This document shows positions 44,390-53,969 of a stretch of 64,000 nucleotides of DNA, piece by piece (the first letter of the stretch is position 1; each line of letters opens with the position of its first letter). Below the pieces are notes generated by a model that worked only from the letters and a program-made list of their open reading frames with translations, searched no databases and had not been told where the DNA came from. Position numbers and translations under genes: made by a program. The DNA comes from Ochrobactrum sp. CGA5 (lineage in GTDB: Bacteria > Pseudomonadota > Alphaproteobacteria > Rhizobiales > Rhizobiaceae): positions 248,001 to 312,000 of the forward strand of contig NZ_VCIG01000042.1 in the NCBI RefSeq assembly GCF_006345815.1. Reading direction: 5' to 3'.

Positions 44390-45400
44390 CTACCGAGCCC
44401 AGCAATACCCGAAAGCGCACCCGGAAATCGTTACTTTCTGCGACACTGCGAAGGGATTCTTATTCTCAAACGCGATGCGAACCAGCCGAGACCGATCACG
44501 CGGACGGAACATATTTTGAAACTCCGCGGGCAGGGCATCGGCAACCGTCAGGATAGTTTCGATTCTTCCTTTGGCGGACTGTGCTCCACCGGAGACGTTG
44601 ACGGACATGCCTGTGCGGACATCAAAAAGATACTCGTCTGGAAGGTAGGCGAGAATATAGGACTCTCCCCCATTTAGCTGCATAAGTTCGTCGCCGAATT
44701 TCACAACCTGACCTGGGAGGGGCACCTTGGCACCCACAGTTCCCGCCATGCTCGCGCGGAGGAAACCCTGATCGTAAATCCCATTTAATTTGTCCATCGC
44801 CTGACGATAGATCGCGCGTGATTGCTGAAGCAGCTTCAGTTCGTTCTCGGTCGCTGCCTTTTCGCTTTGCAATTGGGCAACCCGCTCGGCAGCCTGCAGG
44901 CTGTTGCGAAGTGCATCATCCTTGGCAAGCGAAGACACGATGCCTTTCCCCGAGACAGTATCGAACTGGCTCGAAGTGCCTTTCGTTTCGCGTGCGGTGC
45001 GATCAGCGAGAGGGAAGACAGCGGTGATGGAGTCCAATTTACCCTGGAGCTGCCCCTCCCGAATAGCGAGATCGCTATCCTTGAAGGCGATATCGGCCAG
45101 TTGCTGGATCATCTCGAACGATTCAATGCGGGCAAGCTGGGTACCGGCTTGCACTTCGTCACCTTCCTTGACAAAAACTTCGGTCACCTTGCCCGGATAG
45201 TTGGCGCTAACCAAGTAGCGTTCTTTGAGTACAGTGCCATCAATAGACAGAACGAACATGTTGCCGAACAGATAATAGGCGAGCGAGCCCAGGAAAAGCA
45301 CAACCAGGCCGAGATAAACCGTACGACCAAGCTTACCCGATGACGAGCGTTTTTGAGCATCGAGTACATCAATGCGAGACTTTTTGCGTAGACGTTTCAC
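44390..45400 (-). CDS. HlyD-like membrane fusion protein of the GT2 system
   Basis: 336 residues from the GTG at 45398-45400, with GGAAAG upstream, 14 nt after the GT2 stop; the longer frame to 45484 overlaps the GT2 gene. A basic N-terminus (VKRLRKKSR) precedes one membrane helix (about 28-48, TVYLGLVVLFLGSLAYYLFG), a lipoyl/beta-barrel half (GKVTEVFVKEGDEVQAGTQLARIESF), a coiled-coil hairpin (about 95-200) and the second half (MAGTVGAKVPLPGQVVKFGDELMQL). Such adaptors span the periplasm and guide exported substrates; with a GT2 synthase this resembles Alg44/BgsB-type partners of polysaccharide synthases. Confidence 0.82.
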   Translation of the reverse strand: MKRLRKKSRIDVLDAQKRSSSGKLGRTVYLGLVVLFLGSLAYYLFGNMFVLSIDGTVLKERYLVSANYPGKVTEVFVKEGDEVQAGTQLARIESFEMIQQLADIAFKDSDLAIREGQLQGKLDSITAVFPLADRTARETKGTSSQFDTVSGKGIVSSLAKDDALRNSLQAAERVAQLQSEKAATENELKLLQQSRAIYRQAMDKLNGIYDQGFLRASMAGTVGAKVPLPGQVVKFGDELMQLNGGESYILAYLPDEYLFDVRTGMSVNVSGGAQSAKGRIETILTVADALPAEFQNMFRPRDRSRLVRIAFENKNPFAVSQKVTISGCAFGYCWAR

Positions 45401-45414
45401 TTGACTTTCCGTTG

Positions 45415-46698
45415 TTACCAGGGACGTTGCATGCGGACTTTCACCGGCGTGTAATTGTCGCGATGGGAGCCGGAGAACACCCATTCATCGATATAGGCTA
45501 TGAGCCTGACGGGGCGCATGACATAGGTCATGAACAGGGAGTAACCCGGCAGAAACAAAAGATTGCGCAGGAACACATGTCGGCCCGTACACCAGGCTGA
45601 AGCTGCCAGAATAAGCACGTCGATAACCAGCAGACCGATCTGCATTGCAATCAGAATTGCTGGCGTGAAGGCTCCATACTGGATGAACAGCCAGACCAGA
45701 TAGACTGGAAAGATGAAGGCTCCCACGACATTAAAAAGCAGGAAGTCCCATTGATGGACGGCCTCGGTAATGCGGAATGCAGGCGATAGAGGATTCATCA
45801 ATCGCACGTGCTTGCGATAGCGGATCCAGATTGCGTCGCGTTCCCAGCGCAAGCGCTGCCGAATGTATTGATAAAAGGTCGTAGGAACGTCGGTATAACA
45901 TACTGCCTCGGGCGCAAATTCAATGCGCCAGCCTTTGAGACGAAGGCGGATGGTCGTATCGAGATCTTCCCCACCACCAACGTCGAAGCCGCGAATGTCA
46001 TCCAGAGCCTTGCGTCGGAAAGCGCTAAAGGCTCCAGAGGCACATACAACCTGATTAACGGCGCTGGCGATACGTTTGCCAACTGCAATGGATTGCAAAT
46101 ACTCGATTTCTTGAAACTGGCTGATAACACTCTCGCTACTGTTGCGAGGAGCGATATCTCCGCAGACCGCGCCCACATCTGGATCTGAAAACGGCTCCAA
46201 AAGGTATTCGAACGCGTATCGGTCAAACGAACAATCGCAATCAACATTGATTATGATATCGCCTGAAGCGTAAGCGCAGGCCAGATTGATGCCGCTGGAC
46301 TTGCCGCCACGTAAGCTGGTTGACAACACCTTGGTTGCCAATCCTTGTTTGACAAGGGACTGGGCTACCTTGGTCATGCCATCGTTGGAGCCGTCGCTGA
46401 CAATGATTATCTCGAAATTCTGCAATGACTGTTCGCGCATGGAGCGGACGCAGGCTTCAAGCGCATCTTCTTCATTATGCCCCACAAGAATGACACTCAC
46501 GCTTGGATGCTTGCGGGCCGCAATCTCCTCTTCATCGGGGAGCGCATCATAATCAGGCGACCGCATGGCCATCCCTGCCACAAGAAATGGCAGAATGTAG
46601 CGCGGAAATTCGAAGATCAATGTGTACCAGAAGACCGACATGATACTAAGGGTCGTCTGGCTCAGCAGAAATGCGAAGCCCAGTTCCAGCGTGTTCAC
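45415..46698 (-). CDS. Processive family 2 glycosyltransferase, membrane-bound polysaccharide synthase
   Basis: 427 residues from the GTG at 46696-46698. N-terminal membrane segments (about 8-42), GT-A domain with SDGS (101-104), DxD at 153-155 (DCD), GGGED (acid pair at 244-245) and QRLRW at 281-285, followed by about four C-terminal membrane segments. All residues expected of a working processive synthase are present (IcaA/BgsA/HasA class). Donor sugar unknown. It starts 2 nt after the stop of the TackOD1-like gene and is followed by the HlyD-like adaptor, so the three form one operon. Confidence 0.87.
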   Translation of the reverse strand: MNTLELGFAFLLSQTTLSIMSVFWYTLIFEFPRYILPFLVAGMAMRSPDYDALPDEEEIAARKHPSVSVILVGHNEEDALEACVRSMREQSLQNFEIIIVSDGSNDGMTKVAQSLVKQGLATKVLSTSLRGGKSSGINLACAYASGDIIINVDCDCSFDRYAFEYLLEPFSDPDVGAVCGDIAPRNSSESVISQFQEIEYLQSIAVGKRIASAVNQVVCASGAFSAFRRKALDDIRGFDVGGGEDLDTTIRLRLKGWRIEFAPEAVCYTDVPTTFYQYIRQRLRWERDAIWIRYRKHVRLMNPLSPAFRITEAVHQWDFLLFNVVGAFIFPVYLVWLFIQYGAFTPAILIAMQIGLLVIDVLILAASAWCTGRHVFLRNLLFLPGYSLFMTYVMRPVRLIAYIDEWVFSGSHRDNYTPVKVRMQRPW

Positions 46699-46700
46699 GA

Positions 46701-48050
46701 TCAGGCTCTTCCGAGACGTTGTTTCACCGTCAGCACAGGAGACAGCTTGAGACGAAGGATTTCGCCGCTCCTGGTCACAGCATCCCGCAATTCGCGTTCA
46801 AAATCCATATCGAAACGCTCTGCAAGTAGATAGGCCATATCGCCGTCTACAAAGAGCGAAGCAGCGACGCCGAGACGGTTACGCAACGTTTCGAAAAAGA
46901 GATCGCGGGATTTGTCAAAACTGGGCCGCCCGTTCAACGTAATCAATTCCTCGCCGTTGGCGAACCGAATTTCGGCAAGGACAGCATTCGCATTGGCGGT
47001 CGCGTCGATGCGATCGATCTCTCTTTGTAATGAAACCGGCAATGAAGACGTGATTGCAGACGGATCGCCCTCGAGAAACGCTACGCCGGCATCTGACAGG
47101 AGGTAGCTGTAGAGATCGACTTGCCGAATTGCCTCGCCATCGATACGGCAGTTGCAATCGAAGCAGACGAAACCGACTTCCACTTCAGACGATGTAGTCT
47201 CACATGTGTTGCAGGTATAAGCCTCACCGGGTCGGTCATAGTCCTTGCCATAATTGCGAAGCTGGCGCTGGCATTTGGGACATACAAGCGCCGTTCCGCG
47301 CCGGAACTGCTCTTCCGGTAATACGGATGCGCAATGAAAATGATGGATAAGTGAGCTTTCGTGCAGGTCGGCCGAGCGGCATGACGGGCATTCTTCACGT
47401 ACCGACAAACGGCGCGACTGACAGTTTGAACATTCATGCAGCCGATCGAAGAAACGCTTTTTGAGAAAGCCACGCAACGCAAGGCTTTCGGCAAGAGGAA
47501 CAGTTTTGGCCGCCGAATAGAAGCCTGGATAACAAATTGCCTCTGGCGCCAGTGGATAACGCATTCCCCGCAGCTCCTTGTTCGAAACATACAGGTGTGA
47601 AAGCAACTGAATCTCGGGATCAACAGAATTGCGGAATTGGAGTGGAAGCGCGTCCCGCTGTTGGCGAAATTTGAGAATACGTCGAGCGGTTTCTGTCCAG
47701 GTCCGGGGCTCTTGCAGGTCGAAATGCGCGTCAGCAAAATCGCCCGCACGCCCCTTGAGGTCTATCAGCGGAGACTGAAGTGATCCGACAAAATCGCGAA
47801 TGTTATGCAGGGGCGACGAACGCCGCTCATCGGCGAATAGAATTGCATCGACATGGCCGTCTGCATCCATGTCGAACAGGAGGCCGAATATCTCATCCAG
47901 ATGCGCGGGCATACGGGGAAACCAGCGGGCCGTGGGTTTCCACGTCAAGCCGCTTTCGTGCCAGACAGCGCGGATCTGGTTGGCAAGTTTCTCGGGGGTG
48001 GCGAACCCGCCATGAGTCAGACCTTCATGGCCAGCTGTAGGAAGAGTCAT
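46701..48050 (-). CDS. TackOD1-like multi-zinc-ribbon protein of the GT2 system
   Basis: 449 residues, cytoplasmic by composition. The centre carries paired metal ligands: Cys207/210, Cys221/224, His236-His237 with Cys240, Cys257/260, Cys280/283 and Cys296/299. The order C..C, C..C, IHHFHC, CPKC, YDRPGEAYTCNTC matches the TackOD1 metal-binding domain first described as a signalling output domain in Thaumarchaeota. The N-terminal 200 and C-terminal 145 residues have no family I recognise; the C-terminus (about 340-445) looks like a GGDEF-like alpha/beta fold lacking the signature motif. It is the first gene of the operon with the GT2 and HlyD-like proteins, suggesting a regulatory or priming role in polymer synthesis. 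Confidence 0.65.
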   Translation of the reverse strand: MTLPTAGHEGLTHGGFATPEKLANQIRAVWHESGLTWKPTARWFPRMPAHLDEIFGLLFDMDADGHVDAILFADERRSSPLHNIRDFVGSLQSPLIDLKGRAGDFADAHFDLQEPRTWTETARRILKFRQQRDALPLQFRNSVDPEIQLLSHLYVSNKELRGMRYPLAPEAICYPGFYSAAKTVPLAESLALRGFLKKRFFDRLHECSNCQSRRLSVREECPSCRSADLHESSLIHHFHCASVLPEEQFRRGTALVCPKCQRQLRNYGKDYDRPGEAYTCNTCETTSSEVEVGFVCFDCNCRIDGEAIRQVDLYSYLLSDAGVAFLEGDPSAITSSLPVSLQREIDRIDATANANAVLAEIRFANGEELITLNGRPSFDKSRDLFFETLRNRLGVAASLFVDGDMAYLLAERFDMDFERELRDAVTRSGEILRLKLSPVLTVKQRLGRA

Positions 48051-48576
48051 TCTGAGCTCGTAGTGATTAACGTGATGTAATTAACTGGGGCCTCGGGAAG
48101 GCTCCAATCCCCGGGTAACTCTGGATCATCATTGATGAACCGAGCCTGAACGTGTTTTGAGATCCTGGGATTTCTTCTCCTTCCTGAAAGAGAAGCTTGC
48201 AATTCCATTGAAACAGCAATTTAGAAAAGCGATGGTTGTATATAGCGGTCTAAATCGCTCCTAAATTGAGAATTTGCTATATGTGGTTTTGGCTATGACA
48301 CAACCACTACACCTTCAACGGCAACCATGACAAGAAAATCCTGCCGCAATAAACTATAGTTAAGCTTTCGTGCGCCTTCGACGAGTTCGTTGATAGGCTG
48401 ACCAGTATGCCGGGACAGGGAACGGGCAGATCGTATGCCTTGGAGCTGCGCGGCGACACCGACTTTTACTCTTTGCTTTGCGATTTCGTTATTTGCCGCA
48501 AAAGTGCCAGGCGTGATTTACTGGGATTTCACGCGCGCTGACAGCAATAATGGTGGCGACCAGACGACTAACTAAG
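48051..48576. promoter_or_regulatory. Upstream region of the TackOD1-GT2-HlyD operon
   Basis: About 530 bases without a credible ORF, AT-rich around 48190-48300, where the promoter of the minus-strand operon is expected. No specific operator is recognised. Nothing else is seen. Confidence 0.45.
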
Positions 48577-48579
48577 GCT

Positions 48580-48615
48580 GAAGGCGGCCTGCCGATGCAA
48601 GCGCAGGCCGCCTTC
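48580..48615 (-). terminator. 13-bp hairpin downstream of the phytase-like gene
   Basis: GAAGGCGGCCTGC (48580-48592), loop CGATGCAAGC, GCAGGCCGCCTTC (48603-48615), a perfect stem 59 nt after the minus-strand stop at 48674. The T-tract is poor, but stability is high. Confidence 0.6.
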
Positions 48616-48673
48616 AAACGCCCTATATGCGGCGCTTTCTCCGGGGCTTCATCATATTGACTGTTCGTAGGGC

Positions 48674-50038
48674 TTATTCAGCCTGCAGGAAATCGCGCAC
48701 TTCCAGCAACACGAATTCATTGTCATCGACCTTGTCGAGGAAACGACCTGCAGAGAATGGCAGATTGTTGTCGTTGCCGACGACGATATGCGTGTCGTCC
48801 ACACGATCAACATTCTCGATGGTCAGGAAAGGCATATCGTAAATGCCTTCACGTCCGCCCTGCCGGCGCTTGTTTTCCAAGTCGGCAATGGTGAGCAGAT
48901 CGATATAGCCGATCTTGCGCACGTCCTTACCGATATTGCTATCGTCGAACGATATCTTGTAGATACGCTTCACCTTTGACGGCACGTTGAAGCAATCGGC
49001 TTGCGGCTGCTTCGGATCGGCGCATGCCTTGTCCACCGTGCCGACGCCGTTATCACGCTCGATGACCAGCGCTGTGGTTTCATCAAGCATGTTGAAATCG
49101 CCGATGGCTTCGCCACCCTCTGCCAGAGGATAGAGCCAGGAACGGCCCGTCCACTTCTTGTCGGCAACGCTGAATTCGATGACGCGAAGTGCCGTCTTGC
49201 CGCTTTCGGCTTTTTCCGGCGCGCCATCCACGAAAAGCGGGCCTTCCAGAAGACCGTAGAGTTTAGAGCCATCCTTCGACATGGCCAGTCCCTCGAAGCC
49301 GCCGGAGCGCTTCAGATTGTAAGCCGGGAGCTTGAGGCTCGGATTGGCAGGCAATGCGAGTTTCGGATTGTCCGGCGACATCACTTCCGTCTCGCCGACA
49401 AAAGTCGGGATCACATCGGTCAGTTTGCCGTCCATGTCGAACTTTAGCAGGAACGGCCCGAATTCTTCGCCGACCCAGAATCCGTCCCCCACCGGTTGGA
49501 TGGATTCTACGTCGAAATCGGCACCTGTCAGATAGCGCTTCTCAGCGCCTTCCATGACGATAGGGAACGGAGCCTTCTTGTCTGGATCGCTGAGGAATAT
49601 GGTTTTTACGCGCTCAACCGTCCCCTTGTCCCAGTCGAACTTGACGTTGTGCAACATCAGCATGGCATCCGGCGAATTGAGCTTGGAGCCAAAGCCATTA
49701 TCGGACAAAGACCAGAAACTACCGTCTTCCATGGTCTTGATGCCGGAAAAACCCTGTACAGGCTGGCCATTGAACGGCACAGAAAGGCCGGTCTTGCGCA
49801 CACCGTCCTTGCCTTCCAAGCTGCCGGTACCCTCGGTACGCTTGCGGTCGGCGGTGGTGAACTTGCCTGACGTCTTCAGATGTTCGGCCGCATCATCAGG
49901 CGCAGCGATAATCGTGTTCGCTGGCAGAATGGCATGAGCCTTGAGCGTGGCCGGAAAGGCCTTTTCTTCAGCGGAGGCCGGAAGTACCAATGCGACGGCA
50001 CCGGCAAGCATGGTCGAGGCGACGAGACGCGATATCAT
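48674..50038 (-). CDS. Secreted esterase-like phytase-family protein
   Basis: 454 residues with signal peptide (about 1-23, ending ASA-EEK). The sequence shows beta-propeller-like blades: GFSGIKTMEDGSFWSLSDNGFG, GDGFWVGEEFGPFLLKFD, GFEGLAMSKDGSKLYGLLEG, DTHIVVGNDNNLPFS. This is the pattern of the esterase-like activity of phytase family (DUF4394/PF13449-type), placed in the periplasm. It probably binds calcium and hydrolyses phosphate esters, inferred from family only. It lies downstream of a PhoX gene on the same strand (132-nt gap). Confidence 0.78.
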   Translation of the reverse strand: MISRLVASTMLAGAVALVLPASAEEKAFPATLKAHAILPANTIIAAPDDAAEHLKTSGKFTTADRKRTEGTGSLEGKDGVRKTGLSVPFNGQPVQGFSGIKTMEDGSFWSLSDNGFGSKLNSPDAMLMLHNVKFDWDKGTVERVKTIFLSDPDKKAPFPIVMEGAEKRYLTGADFDVESIQPVGDGFWVGEEFGPFLLKFDMDGKLTDVIPTFVGETEVMSPDNPKLALPANPSLKLPAYNLKRSGGFEGLAMSKDGSKLYGLLEGPLFVDGAPEKAESGKTALRVIEFSVADKKWTGRSWLYPLAEGGEAIGDFNMLDETTALVIERDNGVGTVDKACADPKQPQADCFNVPSKVKRIYKISFDDSNIGKDVRKIGYIDLLTIADLENKRRQGGREGIYDMPFLTIENVDRVDDTHIVVGNDNNLPFSAGRFLDKVDDNEFVLLEVRDFLQAE

Positions 50039-50170
50039 GATAAGTCCCCGTTTGGAATTGAAACACAGGGACGCAATTAGGCTGGCTTTGTATCGCTGGC
50101 TTGACGCTTCCGTGAACCTTTGGCGAAGTCCCCGGCTTTCGCCGGAGCCTTCGTCATAATCTCCGATCGA

Positions 50171-52162
50171 TCAGATTGCGATCTTGCCGCCGCCCTGTTT
50201 GGTAATAGCCACCACAGCAGGTCGCACGGGCATATCGTCCTTGAAGTCAGGCCAGCGGGTCGACAAGTCCTCGTAATAGGACGGTCGGCCATGGCCGTCC
50301 CAATCCTCGCCGCCATCGCCTGGATGCTGCACGGCAACGAAAGCCGTCTCGTCATCAGGTGAAAACAGCGGACCGCACATTTCGGCTCCCACCGGCACGC
50401 GGTAGAACAGTTTCGAGGTCGCGCGCGCATCGCCTTCCGTGTCGACAGCCCAAAGCCCGTCCGTGCGGCCAGTGGCCTTGTTGCTGTTGCCGTCTGTCGA
50501 AACCCACAACCGACCCGCGCTGTCGACGGCGGCGTTGTCCGGCATGCCGAACCAGCCATTGCGCGTCGTGTCGGTGGAGAAGCTGGCACCAACCTCGGCA
50601 ACAGAAGGATCGCCGCACTTCAATAATACTTCCCACTTACCTGTCGTGGCCGCAAAATCCTGCCCGTCTTCCTCGATCTCGATGATGTGGCCGAAGGCGT
50701 TCTTGGCGCGCGGATTGGCGGCATCCACCTGATCGTCCTTGCGCTTGGTATTGTTGGTGAGCATGACATAGACGCGGCCATTGACCGGATTCGGCTGCAC
50801 GTCTTCGGGGCGATCCATCTTGGTGGCGCCGAGAAGATCACCGGCGCGACGGGTTTCGATCAGCACATCTGCCTGACTTTTGAAGCCGTTCTGCTCGGTC
50901 AGCGGACCCTGGCCGAATATCAGAGGCATCCATTCAACCTTGCCGTCCTCATAGAACTTCGCCACGTGAAGCGTGCCTTCATCCAGCAAGTCCATATTGG
51001 CGGCACGATCATCCGGGTTGAACTTGCCCGAAGTCACGAACTTGTAGACGTAATCGAAACGTTCGTCGTCGCCCAGATAGAAGACTACGCGCCCATCCTT
51101 GCTGACGATGGATTCCGCACCCTCGTGTTTGAAACGACCAAGCGCGGTCCGCTTCTTCGGTACTGAATTCGGATCGGAAACGTCGACCTCGACGATCCAG
51201 CCGAAACGGTTCGGCTCGTTGGGTTCCTTGGAAACGTCAAACCGGTCGTAGAAACGCCCCCACTCGTAGGAGCCTTCAGGAATACCCATCCGTTTGTAAT
51301 TGGCAGCTTCCGCATGACCTTCCGGCAGTTCGCCGGTGAAATAGCCGTGAATGTTTTCCTCAGCCATGATGTAGGTACCCCAGGGCGTGACCCCACCTGC
51401 ACAATTGTTGACCGTTCCAAAAACCTTGGTGCCGGAAGGGTCGGCGCTGGTCTTGACGCGGTCATGACCGGCGACCGGACCGCTCAGCACCATCTCGGTG
51501 CTAGCGGTGATACGACGGTTGTTCGCACCGTCAAGCACCGGCTGCCATTTACCGTTCTGCTTGCGGATTTCGACAATCGTGCCGCCATGGGCGGCCATTT
51601 CGATATCCACCTGTTCCTTGGAGAGCGGAGCCTGCTCCACCTTACCATCGACGATCTTGACGAGACCGGGGAACATCAGGTGCGGGTTGGTATATTCGTG
51701 ATTGACCACGAGAAGGCCATGCTCGGGCGAGCCTTCAATTGGAATATAACCGACATAATCATTATTGTAGCCGAACTGGCGTGCCTGTGCTTCGGCAGAT
51801 TGTTTGGTGGGATCAAATTCCGGTGCGTCGGGGAAAAGCTTGTCGCCCCAGCGCAAGAGCACATCCGCATCATAGCCTTCTGCGACATGGTGATGGGCAT
51901 CCACCCCGGCCTCGACTTCCTTGAAGGAAAAAGCCGAACCGGATGCGGCGCGTGCATCACCGGCGCTCACCAGTGCCAGGGGGCTGACAGTTGCCGCAAT
52001 GGCCGAAACAGCGAGCGATCCGCGCAGAAAACCACGGCGGGAAAAGCGTCGACTGATGATTTCGCCCATGGTTGGGTTATCGGACGGATTGCGCGGATCG
52101 GCGTCTGCTTCTTCCAACTGGCTGGTCTTGAACAGACTTTGCTGGGAAAGATTCTCTGACAT
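50171..52162 (-). CDS. phoX: PhoX-family alkaline phosphatase, Tat-exported
   Basis: 663 residues. A long N-region precedes the twin-arginine motif SRRGFLRGS (41-49) and a cleavage site near ARA-ASG, so export is by Tat in folded form, as for PhoX enzymes, which carry iron and calcium cofactors. The catalytic domain shows NHEYTNPHLMFPG, GTVNNCAGGVTPWGTYIMAEEN and GWFGMPDNAAVDSAGRLWVSTDGN. The Cys in NNCAGG is the conserved iron-ligand Cys of PhoX. The enzyme hydrolyses phosphomonoesters in the periplasm. Divergent from the MFS gene; the phytase-like gene follows downstream. Confidence 0.9.
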   Translation of the reverse strand: MSENLSQQSLFKTSQLEEADADPRNPSDNPTMGEIISRRFSRRGFLRGSLAVSAIAATVSPLALVSAGDARAASGSAFSFKEVEAGVDAHHHVAEGYDADVLLRWGDKLFPDAPEFDPTKQSAEAQARQFGYNNDYVGYIPIEGSPEHGLLVVNHEYTNPHLMFPGLVKIVDGKVEQAPLSKEQVDIEMAAHGGTIVEIRKQNGKWQPVLDGANNRRITASTEMVLSGPVAGHDRVKTSADPSGTKVFGTVNNCAGGVTPWGTYIMAEENIHGYFTGELPEGHAEAANYKRMGIPEGSYEWGRFYDRFDVSKEPNEPNRFGWIVEVDVSDPNSVPKKRTALGRFKHEGAESIVSKDGRVVFYLGDDERFDYVYKFVTSGKFNPDDRAANMDLLDEGTLHVAKFYEDGKVEWMPLIFGQGPLTEQNGFKSQADVLIETRRAGDLLGATKMDRPEDVQPNPVNGRVYVMLTNNTKRKDDQVDAANPRAKNAFGHIIEIEEDGQDFAATTGKWEVLLKCGDPSVAEVGASFSTDTTRNGWFGMPDNAAVDSAGRLWVSTDGNSNKATGRTDGLWAVDTEGDARATSKLFYRVPVGAEMCGPLFSPDDETAFVAVQHPGDGGEDWDGHGRPSYYEDLSTRWPDFKDDMPVRPAVVAITKQGGGKIAI

Positions 52163-52346
52163 TGCTGGCTCCTATCAAACAGAGGAGTTGCAAGTTAGAA
52201 GTACTTGATGACACCCCGACGACATTATCACTATGACTGCGGCCATCATGGTTCCGGGAAATTTTCCGCTGGTAGGTAGAATAATTTTGCTGGCAAAAGC
52301 GCTTTCCGATAAAACCCTTCCGAGTTCAAGGATTGAGGGGTTGACG

Positions 52347-53543
52347 ATGACCGACATGACGACTGCACGGCGCAATATTGTTGTCCTGACGATTGCGCAG
52401 GCACTGGGTGCTTCCAGTCCGCCTATCGTGATTTCGCTCGGCGGTCTGGTGGGCCAGAAACTTTCTTCCGACCCGGCGCTTGTCACGCTTCCTGTCAGCC
52501 TGTTCAATCTCGGCCTTGCACTCGGCACCCTGCCAGCTGCATTCTTCATGCGCCAGTTCGGTCGCCGCAATGCCTATATGCTGGGTGCGCTTGTCGGAGC
52601 TTCGGCGGGCCTGATCGCAGCCGCGGGTATTTTTGCAGCCTCCTTCCTTGTTTTCTGTCTGGGAACGCTGGCTGCCGGTTTCTACGCGGCTTATGTCCAG
52701 AGCTATCGCTTTGCCGCAACCGATGCGGCAACGGGCGACATGAAGGCGCGCGCCATATCGTGGGTCATGGTAGGTGGGCTCGTTGCGGCAATTGTTGGGC
52801 CACAGCTCGTTATCTGGACACGCGACACCATTCCAAACGCTATGTTTGCAGGTAGCTTTCTCAGTCAGGCGGTTCTGGGCCTTCTGGCACTTCCCGTTCT
52901 ATTCATGCTTCGCGCGCCGAAGATCAGAAAAGATCCTGGTGCCATCCATGACACAGGTCGCGCGCTTGGCGAAATTCTACGTTCGCCGCGCTTCATCCTT
53001 TCCGTAGCCGCCGGTGTGTGTTCCTACGCGCTGATGACTTTCGTGATGACAGCGGCGCCCATCGCCATGGTGGGGCATGGTCATTCCGTCGATCATGCAG
53101 CGCTTGGCATCCAGTGGCACGTGCTGGCCATGTTCGCGCCGAGTTTCTTCACCGGAAAACTTATTGCCCGTTTCGGCAAGGAAAAGATAACCGCGCTCGG
53201 GCTGGTGCTGATTGCCTTCTCTGCCGTTATCGCGCTTGGCGGTTTCGACATTGGCCATTTCTGGGGTTCGCTCATCCTGCTTGGCATCGGCTGGAATTTC
53301 GGTTTCATCGGCGCGACTGCGATGGTGACGGACTGTCACACGCCGGCTGAACGCGGTAAGGCACAGGGTGCCAATGATTTCATCATGTTCGGCACCGTGG
53401 CCTGCGCTTCCTTCTTTGCAGGATCGCTGCTGCATTCGTCGGGCTGGCAAACCATCAACTGGCTCGTCTTTCCCGCAGTCGCGCTTGTTCTGGTTCCGCT
53501 TATCCTACGCCTGAAGCCGAAAGATGCCCCGGCCGAAGCCTGA
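52347..53543 (+). CDS. Major facilitator superfamily transporter
   Basis: 398 residues from the ATG at 52347, chosen because GAGGGG is 6 nt upstream; the frame from 52233 adds a non-matching N-terminus. Twelve membrane segments; the loop 2-3 motif is RQFGRRNAYMLGA (about 73-85), a variant of GxxxDRxGRR. Substrate unknown; export of a small hydrophobic compound is typical for this YcaD/YfcJ-like group. A perfect 11-bp hairpin follows at 53653. Confidence 0.82.
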   Translation: MTDMTTARRNIVVLTIAQALGASSPPIVISLGGLVGQKLSSDPALVTLPVSLFNLGLALGTLPAAFFMRQFGRRNAYMLGALVGASAGLIAAAGIFAASFLVFCLGTLAAGFYAAYVQSYRFAATDAATGDMKARAISWVMVGGLVAAIVGPQLVIWTRDTIPNAMFAGSFLSQAVLGLLALPVLFMLRAPKIRKDPGAIHDTGRALGEILRSPRFILSVAAGVCSYALMTFVMTAAPIAMVGHGHSVDHAALGIQWHVLAMFAPSFFTGKLIARFGKEKITALGLVLIAFSAVIALGGFDIGHFWGSLILLGIGWNFGFIGATAMVTDCHTPAERGKAQGANDFIMFGTVACASFFAGSLLHSSGWQTINWLVFPAVALVLVPLILRLKPKDAPAEA

Positions 53544-53652
53544 CCAGCCAAAAGCCCTGCTCTTTCGTCGAGAACCCGCCGCCATCGGGGGGCCTGCAAT
53601 CTTGCCCGCGCTCGGCTGCGTATTGATCTATGAGGTGGTGATCGGGAAGATT

Positions 53653-53680
53653 ATAGGTCAGCGATATCGCGCTGACCTAT
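53653..53680. terminator. Hairpin after the MFS gene
   Basis: ATAGGTCAGCG (53653-53663), loop ATATCG, CGCTGACCTAT (53670-53680): perfect 11-bp stem 110 nt beyond the stop, followed by CCTACCGTTT. Could equally be the edge of the IS relic that follows. Confidence 0.45.
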
Positions 53681-53704
53681 CCTACCGTTTAGAAGTTCTT
53701 TTCC

Positions 53705-53914
53705 GAAGGCGGAGATGCTGGCGGAAAGCTGGCAACTGCTGTGGCACTTATCGAAGTATCGGTAATTGAGATTGTCAGGCATTCTGATCGGGCCAAAGGT
53801 TTTGTAGTTGGGAATCAACGGTGGATCGTCGAACGGACATCCGCTTGGCTCAACTGCTGCTGCCTGCCAAAAGATTGGGCTTCAGAACGAATAGCCTCTG
53901 TACGATCAGCTTGA
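53705..53914 (+). pseudogene. IS5-family transposase, C-terminal relic
   Basis: One open stretch of 69 codons encodes DAGGKLATAVALIE, then IEIVRHSDRAKGFVVGNQRW and IVERTSAWLNCC, which match the IS5-family pattern DGGYxGxKL...LEIVKRSDxAKGF..LPRRWVVERTxAWLxRxRRLAKD. The final catalytic Glu context (WIVERT) is present but the N-terminal two thirds and the terminal inverted repeats are missing. No intact element is present. Confidence 0.75.
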
Positions 53915-53969
53915 AGCTGCCCATTCAACGGATAGCCGTAGCGAACTCGCGTCTGACTGGTGTTCTTGA

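Noticed and set aside
51314..52159. 281-residue open frame on the plus strand
   Set aside because: Antisense to phoX.
52163..52346. Possible Pho box upstream of phoX
   Set aside because: GTCAT elements occur, but the spacing is 24 nt and not the required 11 nt.
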